NCBI GenBank assembly: GCA_021513715.1
Contig: CP084167.1
Coordinates: 310,001-374,000, forward strand
DNA from: Candidatus Heimdallarchaeum endolithica
GTDB lineage: Archaea > Asgardarchaeota > Heimdallarchaeia > Heimdallarchaeales > Heimdallarchaeaceae
Direction: 5' to 3'
Length of the DNA stretch: 64,000 nucleotides
Every line of letters starts with the position of its first letter. Position 1 is the stretch's first letter. Made by a program: the position numbers and the translations under genes. The notes beneath the pieces were generated by a model that saw only the letters and a program-made list of their open reading frames with translations, did not search any database and was not told where the DNA came from. Below, piece by piece: positions 36,470-44,951 of this stretch.

Positions 36470-38188
36470 TTATCTCTCCTTTGAAACATATCGAAGCAAA
36501 AGCAGTGAAAGGAATGAAATTAAAATTAACAAAGAAGCAGCAAAAGCTGCAGCAGGAAAAGTAGAAGCTTCAAAGAAATCAACTAATAAAACAGGAATTG
36601 TTCTTTCTACTCCTTGAACAATTATAGTTGCACCAGTTTCACTCATAGAACGAGTAAATGTCATAATAGAAGCAGCTATTAATCCACTTTTTAGAAAAGG
36701 TATAGTAACGGTTCTAAAAGCTGTTAATTTCGAGGAACCAAAAGCAAAGGCTGCCTCGTCATACATTGTTGGGATTGCATCAAAAGCTCCAACAAGAGGT
36801 CTTACACAATAAGCATAAGTAAAGGAAATGTGAGAAACAATAATCATCAGAAAACCTGGTGATAGGAGATGTAAACCATTTGACCCCCAAAGGAAAAATA
36901 TGCTAAAACCAAGTGCAGAACTTGGTATAATTAATGGAATATCAATCAAGGTGTCAAGTAAACCTTTAAGTTTGTCATCCTTTGTTTTTGAGATAAGTAG
37001 AGCCATAGGTGTAGCAATAATCAAGTTAACAATTGTTACTATTAATGCTACTTCAATTGAAGTAATAAAAGCATGGATAATTGAATCAATTTTTTTATCA
37101 GGAGCTTGAAATACTTGATAGATCATTCCAGCTTCATTGTCACCAGAAAAAGGAGATTTGTTCCACCATTGAAAAAGATAAATAATAACAAAAAGAGCAG
37201 GAATAAAAACGAAAACAAAGAAAAGAGTAATAGATAAACTATCTCTAGTTCTTGAAACCTTTTTTGAACTAAGTTTTCTTTCAAATCTAGGAAAAACTTT
37301 GTTCCAAGGAAGACCTACTCTTCTGGCAAATAACCTAACTGCAGTAAGTAATAATAAACTGATAACTATTAAAATAAGAGAAAGAAAAGCAGTAGTTGGA
37401 ATCTTTAACCCTTTCATCCAACTAACAATTACAACAGGAGCTGTTTGATAAACTCCACTTACAATTAATGTAGCCCCTGTTTCTCCTAAAGAACGAGTAA
37501 AAGCTAAAACAGTTCCTGCTAACAGAGATTCTTTTACCATTGGAAGAGAAATCATTCTTGCAATAGTAAAAGGAGGAGCACCTAATGTTTTTGCAGCTTT
37601 TTCAATATTTAAGTCTAAATCTGCAATTATTCCCTTGATAGATCTTGTAACATAAGGAAAGGTGAATGCTATATGTGTAAGTATTATTAATAGTGTCCCT
37701 TGAGAAACTAACCCTACATTTGAATTAAACAAACGTGAAATACCATTATTTGTTCCCCAAAAAAGGTAAATCGAAAAACCAAGTGCACTTGTTGGAACAG
37801 CCATAGGCATATCTACAAGAGTATCCAAAACTTTTCTTCCTTTAAAATCGTACCTAGCTAATACCCAAGCTATTGATATTCCAACAATTAGATCAAAAAA
37901 GGTCACAATTCCTGCAACCTTTAACGATAAACCTATTGAGCGAAGCATCATAAGAAAAGCTTCGTTCCCCAGAATAGGATCATTGAATACCTTAGAATAA
38001 ATTTCTCCCCAATATAAAAATATTTGTAATAATAAGTAAAAAATAGGTCCTATAATTATTAAAATAAAAATTGAAATAGTTATGACCTTTCCAGCCAATA
38101 CCACAGACTTTCTCGAAAGAAGAGTTTCGATCTTTAATCTTGTCTTCCTGAAGAATATCTCAATGTCCTCTTTATCTGTTCTAATCAC
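36470..38188 (-). CDS. Fused ABC importer permease (two transmembrane modules)
   Basis: 572 residues, starting with GTG that overlaps the stop of the preceding gene (GTGA). Two homologous halves of about six membrane helices each carry the EAA-type cytoplasmic loop: KAAKTLGAPPFTIARMISLPMV in the first half, EAAFAFGSSKLTAFRTVTIPFL in the second. Repeated segments DMPMAVPTSALGFSIYLFWG and DIPLIIPSSALGFSIFFLWG confirm the duplication. This layout is that of FbpB/ThiP-type importers (iron, thiamine, phosphonate or sulfate groups). One chain can make the whole membrane pore, with the two ATPases below. Confidence 0.9.
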   Translation of the reverse strand: MIRTDKEDIEIFFRKTRLKIETLLSRKSVVLAGKVITISIFILIIIGPIFYLLLQIFLYWGEIYSKVFNDPILGNEAFLMMLRSIGLSLKVAGIVTFFDLIVGISIAWVLARYDFKGRKVLDTLVDMPMAVPTSALGFSIYLFWGTNNGISRLFNSNVGLVSQGTLLIILTHIAFTFPYVTRSIKGIIADLDLNIEKAAKTLGAPPFTIARMISLPMVKESLLAGTVLAFTRSLGETGATLIVSGVYQTAPVVIVSWMKGLKIPTTAFLSLILIVISLLLLTAVRLFARRVGLPWNKVFPRFERKLSSKKVSRTRDSLSITLFFVFVFIPALFVIIYLFQWWNKSPFSGDNEAGMIYQVFQAPDKKIDSIIHAFITSIEVALIVTIVNLIIATPMALLISKTKDDKLKGLLDTLIDIPLIIPSSALGFSIFFLWGSNGLHLLSPGFLMIIVSHISFTYAYCVRPLVGAFDAIPTMYDEAAFAFGSSKLTAFRTVTIPFLKSGLIAASIMTFTRSMSETGATIIVQGVERTIPVLLVDFFEASTFPAAAFAASLLILISFLSLLLLRYVSKER

Positions 38189-39447
38189 TGCTTCATCACC
38201 TTCTTACTTCTCTGATTTTTAATTGGTATTAATAGCAGAAAGGCAATAAGAAAAACTAAGTAGGTTGAGTAAGAAGATAAACCTAGTTGTGCATCAGTAT
38301 TATTTTCAGGACTTTCTAGTGATGTTGCCCTCGTTTTTAACCACAAATCAGGAATTCTATCAAGAACTTCTCCATCAGTAGGAGTTTCAAAAAGAGGAAT
38401 GGATAGAGTAGGTTTTACACCATTCTCTTCTTTAAAAACAGAATTGATCTCTTCCCTAACATCAGAATCATTGATGATTGACTGATTCCCTGGTCTAAAT
38501 CCAAAGGGAATAGCTTTTTTCTGAATCTCTTTGCTTAATAAAAATCTCTCAAATTCAGTCGCAGCAAAATATTCTTCAGGTGAAACCCAACTAGCATTTA
38601 ATAATACAATTGGATGATCACTCCATAATGTTCCTTCTGAAGGATAAACAGCAATAATGCTATCGTTCCACTTTGCAAAAGCTTCTCCATCTTTTGCAGT
38701 TTCAATTATGAGATTCTCATATAATATCATAACATTTAACCCTGAAGGGCCCAACTGAACAGCTTGCTTTGCTAAGAAACCAGTAGAAGAACCATATAAT
38801 ACTGCAGAAGATTCGACTTGTTCTAACCAGTTTTGAATAGTTGAATTTTTCAAATCATCTATTGTTATTTCACTTGGTGGCTTCCCGCTAGCAGCTGCTA
38901 TTTCCAGTAATACAGCCATATACCCAGAATTTGATTCTTGAGCAGAAGTATGGGCAAGTTTAAGATCTTCAAAAGATAAATTATATAAGTCAAACCATGA
39001 AGTTAAGTTGTGCTTTTCAGCGTAACTTTTCCAAACACCAATTATTATAGGAGAAGAAACTAGAGACCTTACATTTTCTTCATTTATTATAGAAAAACCA
39101 AATTTCTTTTTCCATGACCAATCAAAAAGGGGAACCCAAACACTAGACGCAGGACTCCAAATAACAGGTTTACTTTCACCAGATAAAATGGAAATCATAG
39201 ACGATCTAGTACCAAGAACTTCAAACTCTAAATGAACAGATAAGCCAGGGTTCCTTGAAGAAAACCACTCTGGAAAATCTACAGCAACAGTATTTATCCA
39301 AGCTTTTTTTTCACTAGTATATAACATACATATAATGATTTCATCTTTCTCTGATCTAAATTTTCCTTGACGCAAGACATCAAGAACAATGAGAGAGGAA
39401 AGAAGAAGGAGAATAATTACAAAACTAGGAAACTTTCTTTGTTTCAA
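38185..39447 (-). CDS. Membrane-tethered extracellular solute-binding protein
   Basis: 420 residues, TTG start. An N-terminal hydrophobic helix (FVIILLLLSSLIVLDVL, about 9-25) and a C-terminal helix (TYLVFLIAFLLLIPI) with a basic tail hold it to the membrane. Between them is a periplasmic-binding-protein fold: VIWSPASSVWVPL, SPIIIGVWKSY, AHTSAQESNSGYMAVL and WSDHPIVLLNASW. These resemble the SBP_bac_11 type seen in von Willebrand-associated or oxyanion-binding proteins. The ligand cannot be fixed. First gene of a five-gene operon: binding protein, fused permease, two ATPases, DUF47 protein. Confidence 0.85.
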   Translation of the reverse strand: MKQRKFPSFVIILLLLSSLIVLDVLRQGKFRSEKDEIIICMLYTSEKKAWINTVAVDFPEWFSSRNPGLSVHLEFEVLGTRSSMISILSGESKPVIWSPASSVWVPLFDWSWKKKFGFSIINEENVRSLVSSPIIIGVWKSYAEKHNLTSWFDLYNLSFEDLKLAHTSAQESNSGYMAVLLEIAAASGKPPSEITIDDLKNSTIQNWLEQVESSAVLYGSSTGFLAKQAVQLGPSGLNVMILYENLIIETAKDGEAFAKWNDSIIAVYPSEGTLWSDHPIVLLNASWVSPEEYFAATEFERFLLSKEIQKKAIPFGFRPGNQSIINDSDVREEINSVFKEENGVKPTLSIPLFETPTDGEVLDRIPDLWLKTRATSLESPENNTDAQLGLSSYSTYLVFLIAFLLLIPIKNQRSKKVMKQ

Positions 39448-39569
39448 TGCAAAACCCGTTTTTAGTTTTTTGACTTCAAAGAAGAATAAATGAACTAGTA
39501 TTTAATTTTTCCCCAGTAGATATCTGAAAAATACTATCAAAATTAAACAATGAAAAAATAAAGGAAAAT

Positions 39570-39579
39570 CTTATATTAT
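39570..39579 (+). promoter_or_regulatory. TATA box for response regulator gene
   Basis: CTTATATTAT lies about 40 nt before the TTG start at 39618. A GGTGAT ribosome site at about 39609-39614 follows. The opposite strand of this gap serves the importer operon. Confidence 0.45.
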
Positions 39580-39617
39580 TAATTATAATAGTAGCAATTA
39601 GTGAGGCTGGTGATTTA

Positions 39618-40016
39618 TTGAAAAAACTAGATTTAGTAATAATCGAAGACGAAGGAGATATAACTAACCTTTATAAATTGCTTTTTGAAAGAGAGGGGGT
39701 AAAAGTAGACACTATTCTATATAACGGTCAAACAGCCATGGAGAAAATAGAAGAATCAAAAGATGAACTCTCAGAAAAAGTATTTTTAATTGATAACAGA
39801 ATACCTGAAACCTCAGGGATTGAAGTCGCAAAGAGAATATTAGAGTTAAATCCAGATCTCAAAGATCAAATAATCATTGCAACTGCAGATGAAGCTTTAA
39901 CAAGGCAAGATGTAAGAGAACTAGGAATAAAATATTTCCTACGAAAACCTTTTTCGTTAGACGAATTACTAAGAGTTTATAACCAAATTATAGAAAAACG
40001 AAAAAGTGAGAAATAA
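39618..40016 (+). CDS. Single-domain response regulator
   Basis: 132 residues, only a receiver domain. Acidic pocket EDEGD (10-14), phospho-acceptor Asp59 in VFLIDNRIP, Thr in IIATADEA and Lys in FLRKPF are all present, so it should be phosphorylatable. No output domain, so it acts by binding partners. The start is TTG, supported by GGTGAT just upstream and by the start of the domain. It may work with the histidine kinase at 30478-32985 or with others not in the window. Confidence 0.88.
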   Translation: MKKLDLVIIEDEGDITNLYKLLFEREGVKVDTILYNGQTAMEKIEESKDELSEKVFLIDNRIPETSGIEVAKRILELNPDLKDQIIIATADEALTRQDVRELGIKYFLRKPFSLDELLRVYNQIIEKRKSEK

Positions 40017-40042
40017 GAAATCAACTAAATTTTTAGAATGAA

Positions 40043-40381
40043 CTAAACATATGAAGCGCTTGAACTATCATGCTTTGCCTGAATATTAGGTATTTTTATC
40101 TCACCAAACTGCTTTTCATAAGCTTGTAATTGGTTGTTTATTACTGAGGAAAGAATCTTCATCTGTTGTGGAGAAAGAGCTATTTCTGCTTGTATCCTCT
40201 TTATCACAGTTTTAGGGACTAATGCTTCAGGTCCCACACTAGAATCTGAAGAATACTCAGCAATGTCATTAAAAATAATCATCTTAAACCCACTAATATT
40301 ATAAACTACCTGAACACTTTCTGCATAATATTGTGGTGTTTCTTCTTTTCTTTCTACTTTCATTGGTATTTTTCTACTCAT
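40043..40381 (-). CDS. DUF3467 family protein
   Basis: 112 residues. The segments YYAESVQVVYNISGFKMIIF and AEIALSPQQMKILSSVI, then the EKQFGEIKIP end, fit DUF3467, a small beta-rich soluble family found across archaea and bacteria without an established function. No membrane segment. Convergent with the response regulator, and followed by no partner. Confidence 0.7.
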   Translation of the reverse strand: MSRKIPMKVERKEETPQYYAESVQVVYNISGFKMIIFNDIAEYSSDSSVGPEALVPKTVIKRIQAEIALSPQQMKILSSVINNQLQAYEKQFGEIKIPNIQAKHDSSSASYV

Positions 40382-40578
40382 TTATATCAAACTAAACTTT
40401 TTATCTCTCTTTAAAAACTCTTTTACATATAGTATGCAGTTATTTTTTACAGATGTATCTAATTAATAAAGCACCCATATAATTAAAATGTAATAACAAT
40501 TATTATATAAATCATTATTATGTAAACCGAAACTAATATGTATTAATAACACGTATTAAGGAAATAGGTGAACAAAAA

Positions 40579-41154
40579 ATGAGTTATACTGAAGAATATG
40601 TAGGTGTCAAATTTAGGCATGTGAAGGAGGGAGAACTGGAGTTTGACAGTTCATTAAATGAAATAGCTTTACAACTTCAAAAAGCTCTTTCAGAATTACC
40701 TCCAGAGACACTTGAAGGAGTGACTGGAAATATTTCTGCAAGGTTAAGTGATGGTATTTTAATATCTGCTACTCGCTCAAAATTGAAGAATCTTATGGTT
40801 CCTCAAGATCTTTCTAAAGTTGTAGAAAACACATTAGGAGGAGATATTATCAGATATTATGGTTCAAAGATTCCTAGTAGTGAAACCCCTATGCATTTAC
40901 AAGTTTATCAAAATCGTCCAGATGTAAGATTCTGTTTACATTTACACTTACCAAATCTGGAGAAACTACAATTACTTAATAGATTTCCAATTACAAAAGA
41001 AGCTTATCCTTATGGGACATGGGAATTAGCGAGAGAAGCTACAAAAGCTTTAGGAAGCAACGATTTTGTCATTCTTCGTGATCATGGTATTCTAGCTGTG
41101 GGAAACAATTTGGATGATATTATTCAAAAAATAATCTCTATTTCACAGATTTAA
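40579..41154 (+). CDS. Class II aldolase/adducin family protein
   Basis: 191 residues, slightly short for the family (about 200-230). Zinc ligands and active site are visible: GNISARL, SSETPMHLQVY with the general-base Glu, the LHLHLP histidines and the LRDHGILAVG histidine. Members act on fuculose-, rhamnulose- or ribulose-phosphate or on methylthioribulose-phosphate. The substrate is not clear, and one possibility is a MtnB-like dehydratase. AGGTGA precedes the ATG by 6 nt, which fixes the start. Alone between divergent genes; the 197-bp gap before it is AT-rich with no gene. Confidence 0.85.
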   Translation: MSYTEEYVGVKFRHVKEGELEFDSSLNEIALQLQKALSELPPETLEGVTGNISARLSDGILISATRSKLKNLMVPQDLSKVVENTLGGDIIRYYGSKIPSSETPMHLQVYQNRPDVRFCLHLHLPNLEKLQLLNRFPITKEAYPYGTWELAREATKALGSNDFVILRDHGILAVGNNLDDIIQKIISISQI

Positions 41155-41207
41155 GAATTGCTATTTCAAAACATTTTTTAACGAATTATTTTTTCTTTTT
41201 CTGAAAA

Positions 41208-42137
41208 ATGACAGCCTTCGCTTTAGGAATAGGTTTATCTTTTGTTGCTGCCTTTGGTTGGGGAACAGGGTTCATCACATATAAAATAGGTGTAAAAAGT
41301 ACAGACCCTTTAACAGCAACATTCCTGAGAGGGATTGTAGCTATTCCTTTAATCATATTAGTATCCATTTTGATTTATGGGGTTGAATCACTAACAATTT
41401 TTTTTAAAGGAGAAGCTAGGTTGTGGTTAGCTCTTTCAGCAATTACAATCACGTTAGGAGACTTTTTTTCTCTTTTCTCAATGAAAAAGTTAGATGCTTC
41501 AATTGCTCAACCTATTTCTGCCATTTATCCACTATTCACAAACTTAATTCTTCTTATTGGGGGAATAGAAAAAGTAACTTTACAAATTATACTTGGTACT
41601 TTATTAAATGTAATTGGTGCAGGAATTATTTCATTCCAAACAAATAGAAAGGATAAAAATGGTATAGAAAAATCATTAGAAGAAAAAAGATCAAACTTAC
41701 AAGGAATGATTTTTGCTATATTAGCTGCTCTAGCATGGGGTTTCACCATTGTTTTCACCAAAATATTACTCAGCTTTGATGGAATTAATGTTATTCCAAT
41801 GTTGGGAATAAGAAATGGAATTATGATTATAATAGCAGGAATTGGGATTATTATTTCATTATTAAAAAGGAAAATACAAAAAATTGATAAAAAAATCACT
41901 AACAAAAAGGATTTATTATTCCTAACAATTGGAGGAATAGTAACTTGGGGGGCTGGAGGAATATCCTTTTTTACAGCAGTTACACTTATTGGAGCAGCTA
42001 GAAGTACACCAATTTCCTCTATTTCTCCTTTCTTTGTTTTACTTTTAGGCTCTATTTTCTTAAAAGAAAAGATATCCAAACTTCAATTATTAGGTGTAAT
42101 TAGCATAGTCTGTGGTTCAATTTTACTTTCTATTTGA
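41208..42137 (+). CDS. EamA/DMT family transporter
   Basis: 309 residues with ten predicted membrane helices in two EamA repeats. The first opens GIGLSFVAAFGWGTGFITYK, the second GMIFAILAALAWGFTIVFTK. The conserved end of repeat 2 (GAARSTPISSISPFFVLLLGSIFLKEK) is typical. Drug/metabolite superfamily members export or import amino acids, nucleosides, sugars or phosphorylated compounds. No sign of the substrate. Confidence 0.88.
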   Translation: MTAFALGIGLSFVAAFGWGTGFITYKIGVKSTDPLTATFLRGIVAIPLIILVSILIYGVESLTIFFKGEARLWLALSAITITLGDFFSLFSMKKLDASIAQPISAIYPLFTNLILLIGGIEKVTLQIILGTLLNVIGAGIISFQTNRKDKNGIEKSLEEKRSNLQGMIFAILAALAWGFTIVFTKILLSFDGINVIPMLGIRNGIMIIIAGIGIIISLLKRKIQKIDKKITNKKDLLFLTIGGIVTWGAGGISFFTAVTLIGAARSTPISSISPFFVLLLGSIFLKEKISKLQLLGVISIVCGSILLSI

Positions 42138-42205
42138 TTTTCAAAAAAAGTGAAATAAAAAATTTGGTAAAGAAATCAAAGTTTGTAACTTTTTAAATTT
42201 ATAAA

Positions 42206-42709
42206 TTAAACTGAAAGATTATATTTTTTTGCTAACTTTTTTGCTAACTCTTCTTCTTCCATAGCATGCTTTTCGTCTTTTGTATATTCGTTAGGTAGCC
42301 ATTCAGGTATTTCTTTCTTAATGGTAGTATAATATCTCCTTATAGCTCTTTGCAATGCTCCAACTGCAAGTGTCCCACAATGATTTTTTATTTTAGGCAA
42401 ACCCCCAAGGGCCTTAGAAACATCTTTCCAGCTTATATTCCAAACTTCTTGCAAAGTTTTGTTTTGAATCATTATAGTTACTTCACTAGCTGTTGCAATA
42501 TTTGAAGCACATCCAAAACTTTCAAAGGAAGATTTCACTATCTTTTCATTTTTTTCATCAATTTTTAAATAAAAAGCAATCATATCTCCACATGCAGGAG
42601 AACCTGCTTGTGCAAATACAGTTGCATCTTCCATTTTTCCTAAGTTTACTGGATTCTTAAAGAGTTCAATTACTCTTTGTGAATATGGAAGAGGAATTCT
42701 ACTTGACAT
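42206..42709 (-). CDS. iscU: IscU-like iron-sulfur scaffold
   Basis: 167 residues from the ATG at 42709. The 9 bases before it (GTG AAA AAG) belong to the ribosome site AGGTGA. The three cluster cysteines and the Asp of IscU are all there: SPACGD, FGCAS and KNHCGTLAVG. The C-terminus carries a charged helical tail (DEKHAMEEEELAKKLAKK) not usual in bacterial IscU. It assembles [2Fe-2S] or [4Fe-4S] clusters for delivery to apoproteins. It follows the IscS-like gene by about 40 bp in the same operon. Assignment is firm; delivery partners are not in view. Confidence 0.9.
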   Translation of the reverse strand: MSSRIPLPYSQRVIELFKNPVNLGKMEDATVFAQAGSPACGDMIAFYLKIDEKNEKIVKSSFESFGCASNIATASEVTIMIQNKTLQEVWNISWKDVSKALGGLPKIKNHCGTLAVGALQRAIRRYYTTIKKEIPEWLPNEYTKDEKHAMEEEELAKKLAKKYNLSV

Positions 42710-42749
42710 CTTTTTCACCTTTTCTCTTTTAGTCTTTTTTTATTATTTT

Positions 42750-43961
42750 CTATAGCTCAATACTTCCAGTTATTTTCCTAAGTCTTGAAACAACTTTAGG
42801 CATTGTTTCTAAGATATATTTTATTTGCTCTTCTGTATTTAAGCGACTTAATTTCATTAAAAGACTACCATGAGCTTCTTCTGGTCGCCTTCCTATCGCT
42901 GTTAAAATATGACTTGGCATTAGTATCCTACTTGAACATGCACTTCCACTTGAGGTATAAATACCATTCATGCTGCACTCTACTGTCAAAGCTTCACCTT
43001 CGCAACCTAAGAAACTCAAATTGACATTATCAGCTATTCTTTTTTCTCCTTCTGCTCCATTGATCAAAGTCTTTGGAATAGTAGTATAAAGGCCATATAG
43101 AAGTTTGTTTCTTAAATTAATTAAATTTTTGATTTTTTCGTCAAAATTCTCAAACTCTAATTCAATTGTTTTTGCGAAGCCTGCGATTAAAGGCATTATT
43201 TCGACACCAGGAGAGAGAGTTTCAACACTTAACTGTCCTTCAAGTAGTGGTTTAACATGTACTCCTTCTTTTACATATAAACCTCCTATTCCTTTAGGAC
43301 CCAAAACTCTAGAACTATCAAAAGTAGCCAGATCTATTTCTAATTCATTTAAATTAATTTTCATTCTCCCAAAAGCAGCAGACATATCTGAATGAACAAG
43401 AGTTTCTTTATTTTTATCTTTAACAATTTCAATAACTTCGCGCAAGGGTTGTATTGAACCAATTTCATGATTAGCAAGTTGCACACTAACCAAAAGAGTC
43501 TCTTCATCGATCATATTTTGTAAACTATCCAAATCAATTGTTCCATTACTATATACAGGTATTTCTTCTATCTTGTAACCTTGACTTTTCATGTATCTGC
43601 TAGAATGAATAATACTTAGATGTTCCACGGAGGAAGTGATTATTTTCTTTCTTTTTTTATTTGCTTTTGCTACCCCTCGAATAGCAATATTATTAGATTC
43701 TGTTAAACCATGTGTAATATAAAAGTCTTGAGGAGAGATATTTAAAGGTTGAACTAGTTTCTCTTTTGTTTCAACATATAGTTCGTAAGTTTCCCAACCT
43801 AAACGATGTGTTATGGCAGGATTCGCGAACCCTTTCTCAAGGTAAAAGGGTTTCATTGCTTCAAATACTTCTTTAGGAACATAATTGCCATTTTCCCAAT
43901 CAACATATACTTCTATTTTTGAACGTCCATGTTCCTCTAATAATCCATCTACTTTCTTCAT
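42750..43961 (-). CDS. IscS/NifS-like protein lacking the pyridoxal-phosphate lysine
   Basis: 403 residues, normal length for NifS/IscS. Many family segments remain: HGLTESNNIAIRGVA, SSVEHLSI, SVQLANHEIG, GPKGIGGLYV and SSGSACSS with the sulfur-carrying Cys342. But where IscS has HK before GPKG (the lysine that binds pyridoxal phosphate), this protein has DSSRVLGPKG, with Arg at 218. The PLP-contacting Gln after HxD is also lost (HSDMSAAFG), and the GGGQE loop reads EGQLSVE. A normal PLP-dependent desulfurase is therefore unlikely. The IscS of Archaeoglobus fulgidus is a known archaeal case with a missing PLP lysine. It sits beside IscU, so it probably still takes part in cluster assembly, perhaps using sulfide. 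Confidence 0.85.
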   Translation of the reverse strand: MKKVDGLLEEHGRSKIEVYVDWENGNYVPKEVFEAMKPFYLEKGFANPAITHRLGWETYELYVETKEKLVQPLNISPQDFYITHGLTESNNIAIRGVAKANKKRKKIITSSVEHLSIIHSSRYMKSQGYKIEEIPVYSNGTIDLDSLQNMIDEETLLVSVQLANHEIGSIQPLREVIEIVKDKNKETLVHSDMSAAFGRMKINLNELEIDLATFDSSRVLGPKGIGGLYVKEGVHVKPLLEGQLSVETLSPGVEIMPLIAGFAKTIELEFENFDEKIKNLINLRNKLLYGLYTTIPKTLINGAEGEKRIADNVNLSFLGCEGEALTVECSMNGIYTSSGSACSSRILMPSHILTAIGRRPEEAHGSLLMKLSRLNTEEQIKYILETMPKVVSRLRKITGSIEL

Positions 43962-43965
43962 TTTT

Positions 43966-44226
43966 TTAACCTAATAGTTCTTTTATAATATTTTCAATAT
44001 TATCAACGTTAGTAAGGATAAGTTTACCATTTTTATAAAAAGAAATGTCTATCCCTTTATATTTATATTTCAATATAAAACTGCCAACACTGGTTTCAAA
44101 ATCACATTTTTCCTCAAGTATCTTCTTAACTTCATCTATTTTAGACCATTTAAGCACAAGTAACCAACTACTGTCTTTTTGGCAATTTTGAATTATTGAT
44201 TGAGCGAAAGGATGAGCTAATGACAT
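43966..44226 (-). CDS. Small hypothetical protein upstream of IscS-like gene
   Basis: 86 residues from the ATG at 44226 (MSLAHPFAQSII); the frame continues to 44319, but that would leave only 8 bp between two divergent starts, so the later start is preferred. Ends 4 bp before the IscS-like gene, so probably the first gene of the isc operon. The C-terminal half (FILKYKYKGIDISFYKNGKL then IENIIKELL) has the strand-strand-helix look of TBP-like domains, like the N-terminal domain of RNase HIII, but that is a weak match. Function unknown. Confidence 0.5.
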   Translation of the reverse strand: MSLAHPFAQSIIQNCQKDSSWLLVLKWSKIDEVKKILEEKCDFETSVGSFILKYKYKGIDISFYKNGKLILTNVDNIENIIKELLG

Positions 44227-44327
44227 TTTCTTTTCATGCTTTTGATAAAATACTCCCTTTTTAATATTTATTTTGAGCAAAAAATATCTGTAAGTATTAC
44301 TTGAAATTTCAAAATGCATAAAAAGCT

Positions 44328-44807
44328 ATGCCAAAAATCAAACTTATGACTGAAAAAAAGCAAGAAAGTTTTGAATATGAACTAAGTTTAACTCGAATTA
44401 ATAATTTCAAGTTCATTGTAGATTTTGGTAAAGAAACTATTCCTAACCTACTTATGGATGAAGACAAAGCTGTTCCTGGTGGAGAAGAACTTGGACCAAC
44501 AGCTTCAATGTTAATTGCTGCAGCAGTTGGAAACTGTTTATCTGCATCTTTAACTTTCTGTATGATGAAAAAAAGAGCAGAAATAAAAGATCTAAAAACC
44601 AAAGTAAAGCTTATAAGACAACGAAACGAAGAAGGTTTTTGGAGGATTAAAAAGATAGAAGTAAAACTTAATCCTGTTTTAAATATTCCAGAAGAAGACA
44701 AACAAAAGTTAGATCAATGTTTAAAAATTTTTAGAAATTATTGTATTGCTTCAACAAGTATTGAGGAAGGAATACCTATTGATATAACAGTAGAACCAAA
44801 AAACTAA
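44328..44807 (+). CDS. OsmC/Ohr family protein
   Basis: 159 residues. The two cysteines expected for an OsmC-type peroxidase are visible in AVGNCLSASLTFCMMKKR and NYCIASTSI, with the EELGPTASMLIAAAVG helix before the first. OsmC and Ohr reduce organic peroxides or handle reactive sulfur. A second cysteine in CMMKKR is extra. Divergent from the isc operon, which may point to shared sulfur or oxidative-stress control; this is inference. Confidence 0.88.
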   Translation: MPKIKLMTEKKQESFEYELSLTRINNFKFIVDFGKETIPNLLMDEDKAVPGGEELGPTASMLIAAAVGNCLSASLTFCMMKKRAEIKDLKTKVKLIRQRNEEGFWRIKKIEVKLNPVLNIPEEDKQKLDQCLKIFRNYCIASTSIEEGIPIDITVEPKN

Positions 44808-44951
44808 ATATTAATTTTTATTTTTTTATTTTAAATCAATTTAGCAGAATAATTGATAATTTTAAAAAAACTATTTTTTAAAATTAGAAATAACTAAACT
44901 TTTATATCAAATAAGAGATAGTTTTTAGTGCTATTTGAAGTGTGCTCAAAA

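Noticed and set aside
41525..42079. 184-residue minus-strand open frame
   Set aside because: Antisense of the EamA transporter; its hydrophobicity comes from the complement of membrane codons.
43105..43395. 96-residue plus-strand open frame
   Set aside because: Antisense of the IscS-like gene.
44309..44701. 130-residue minus-strand open frame
   Set aside because: Antisense of the OsmC gene, which has clear family motifs.
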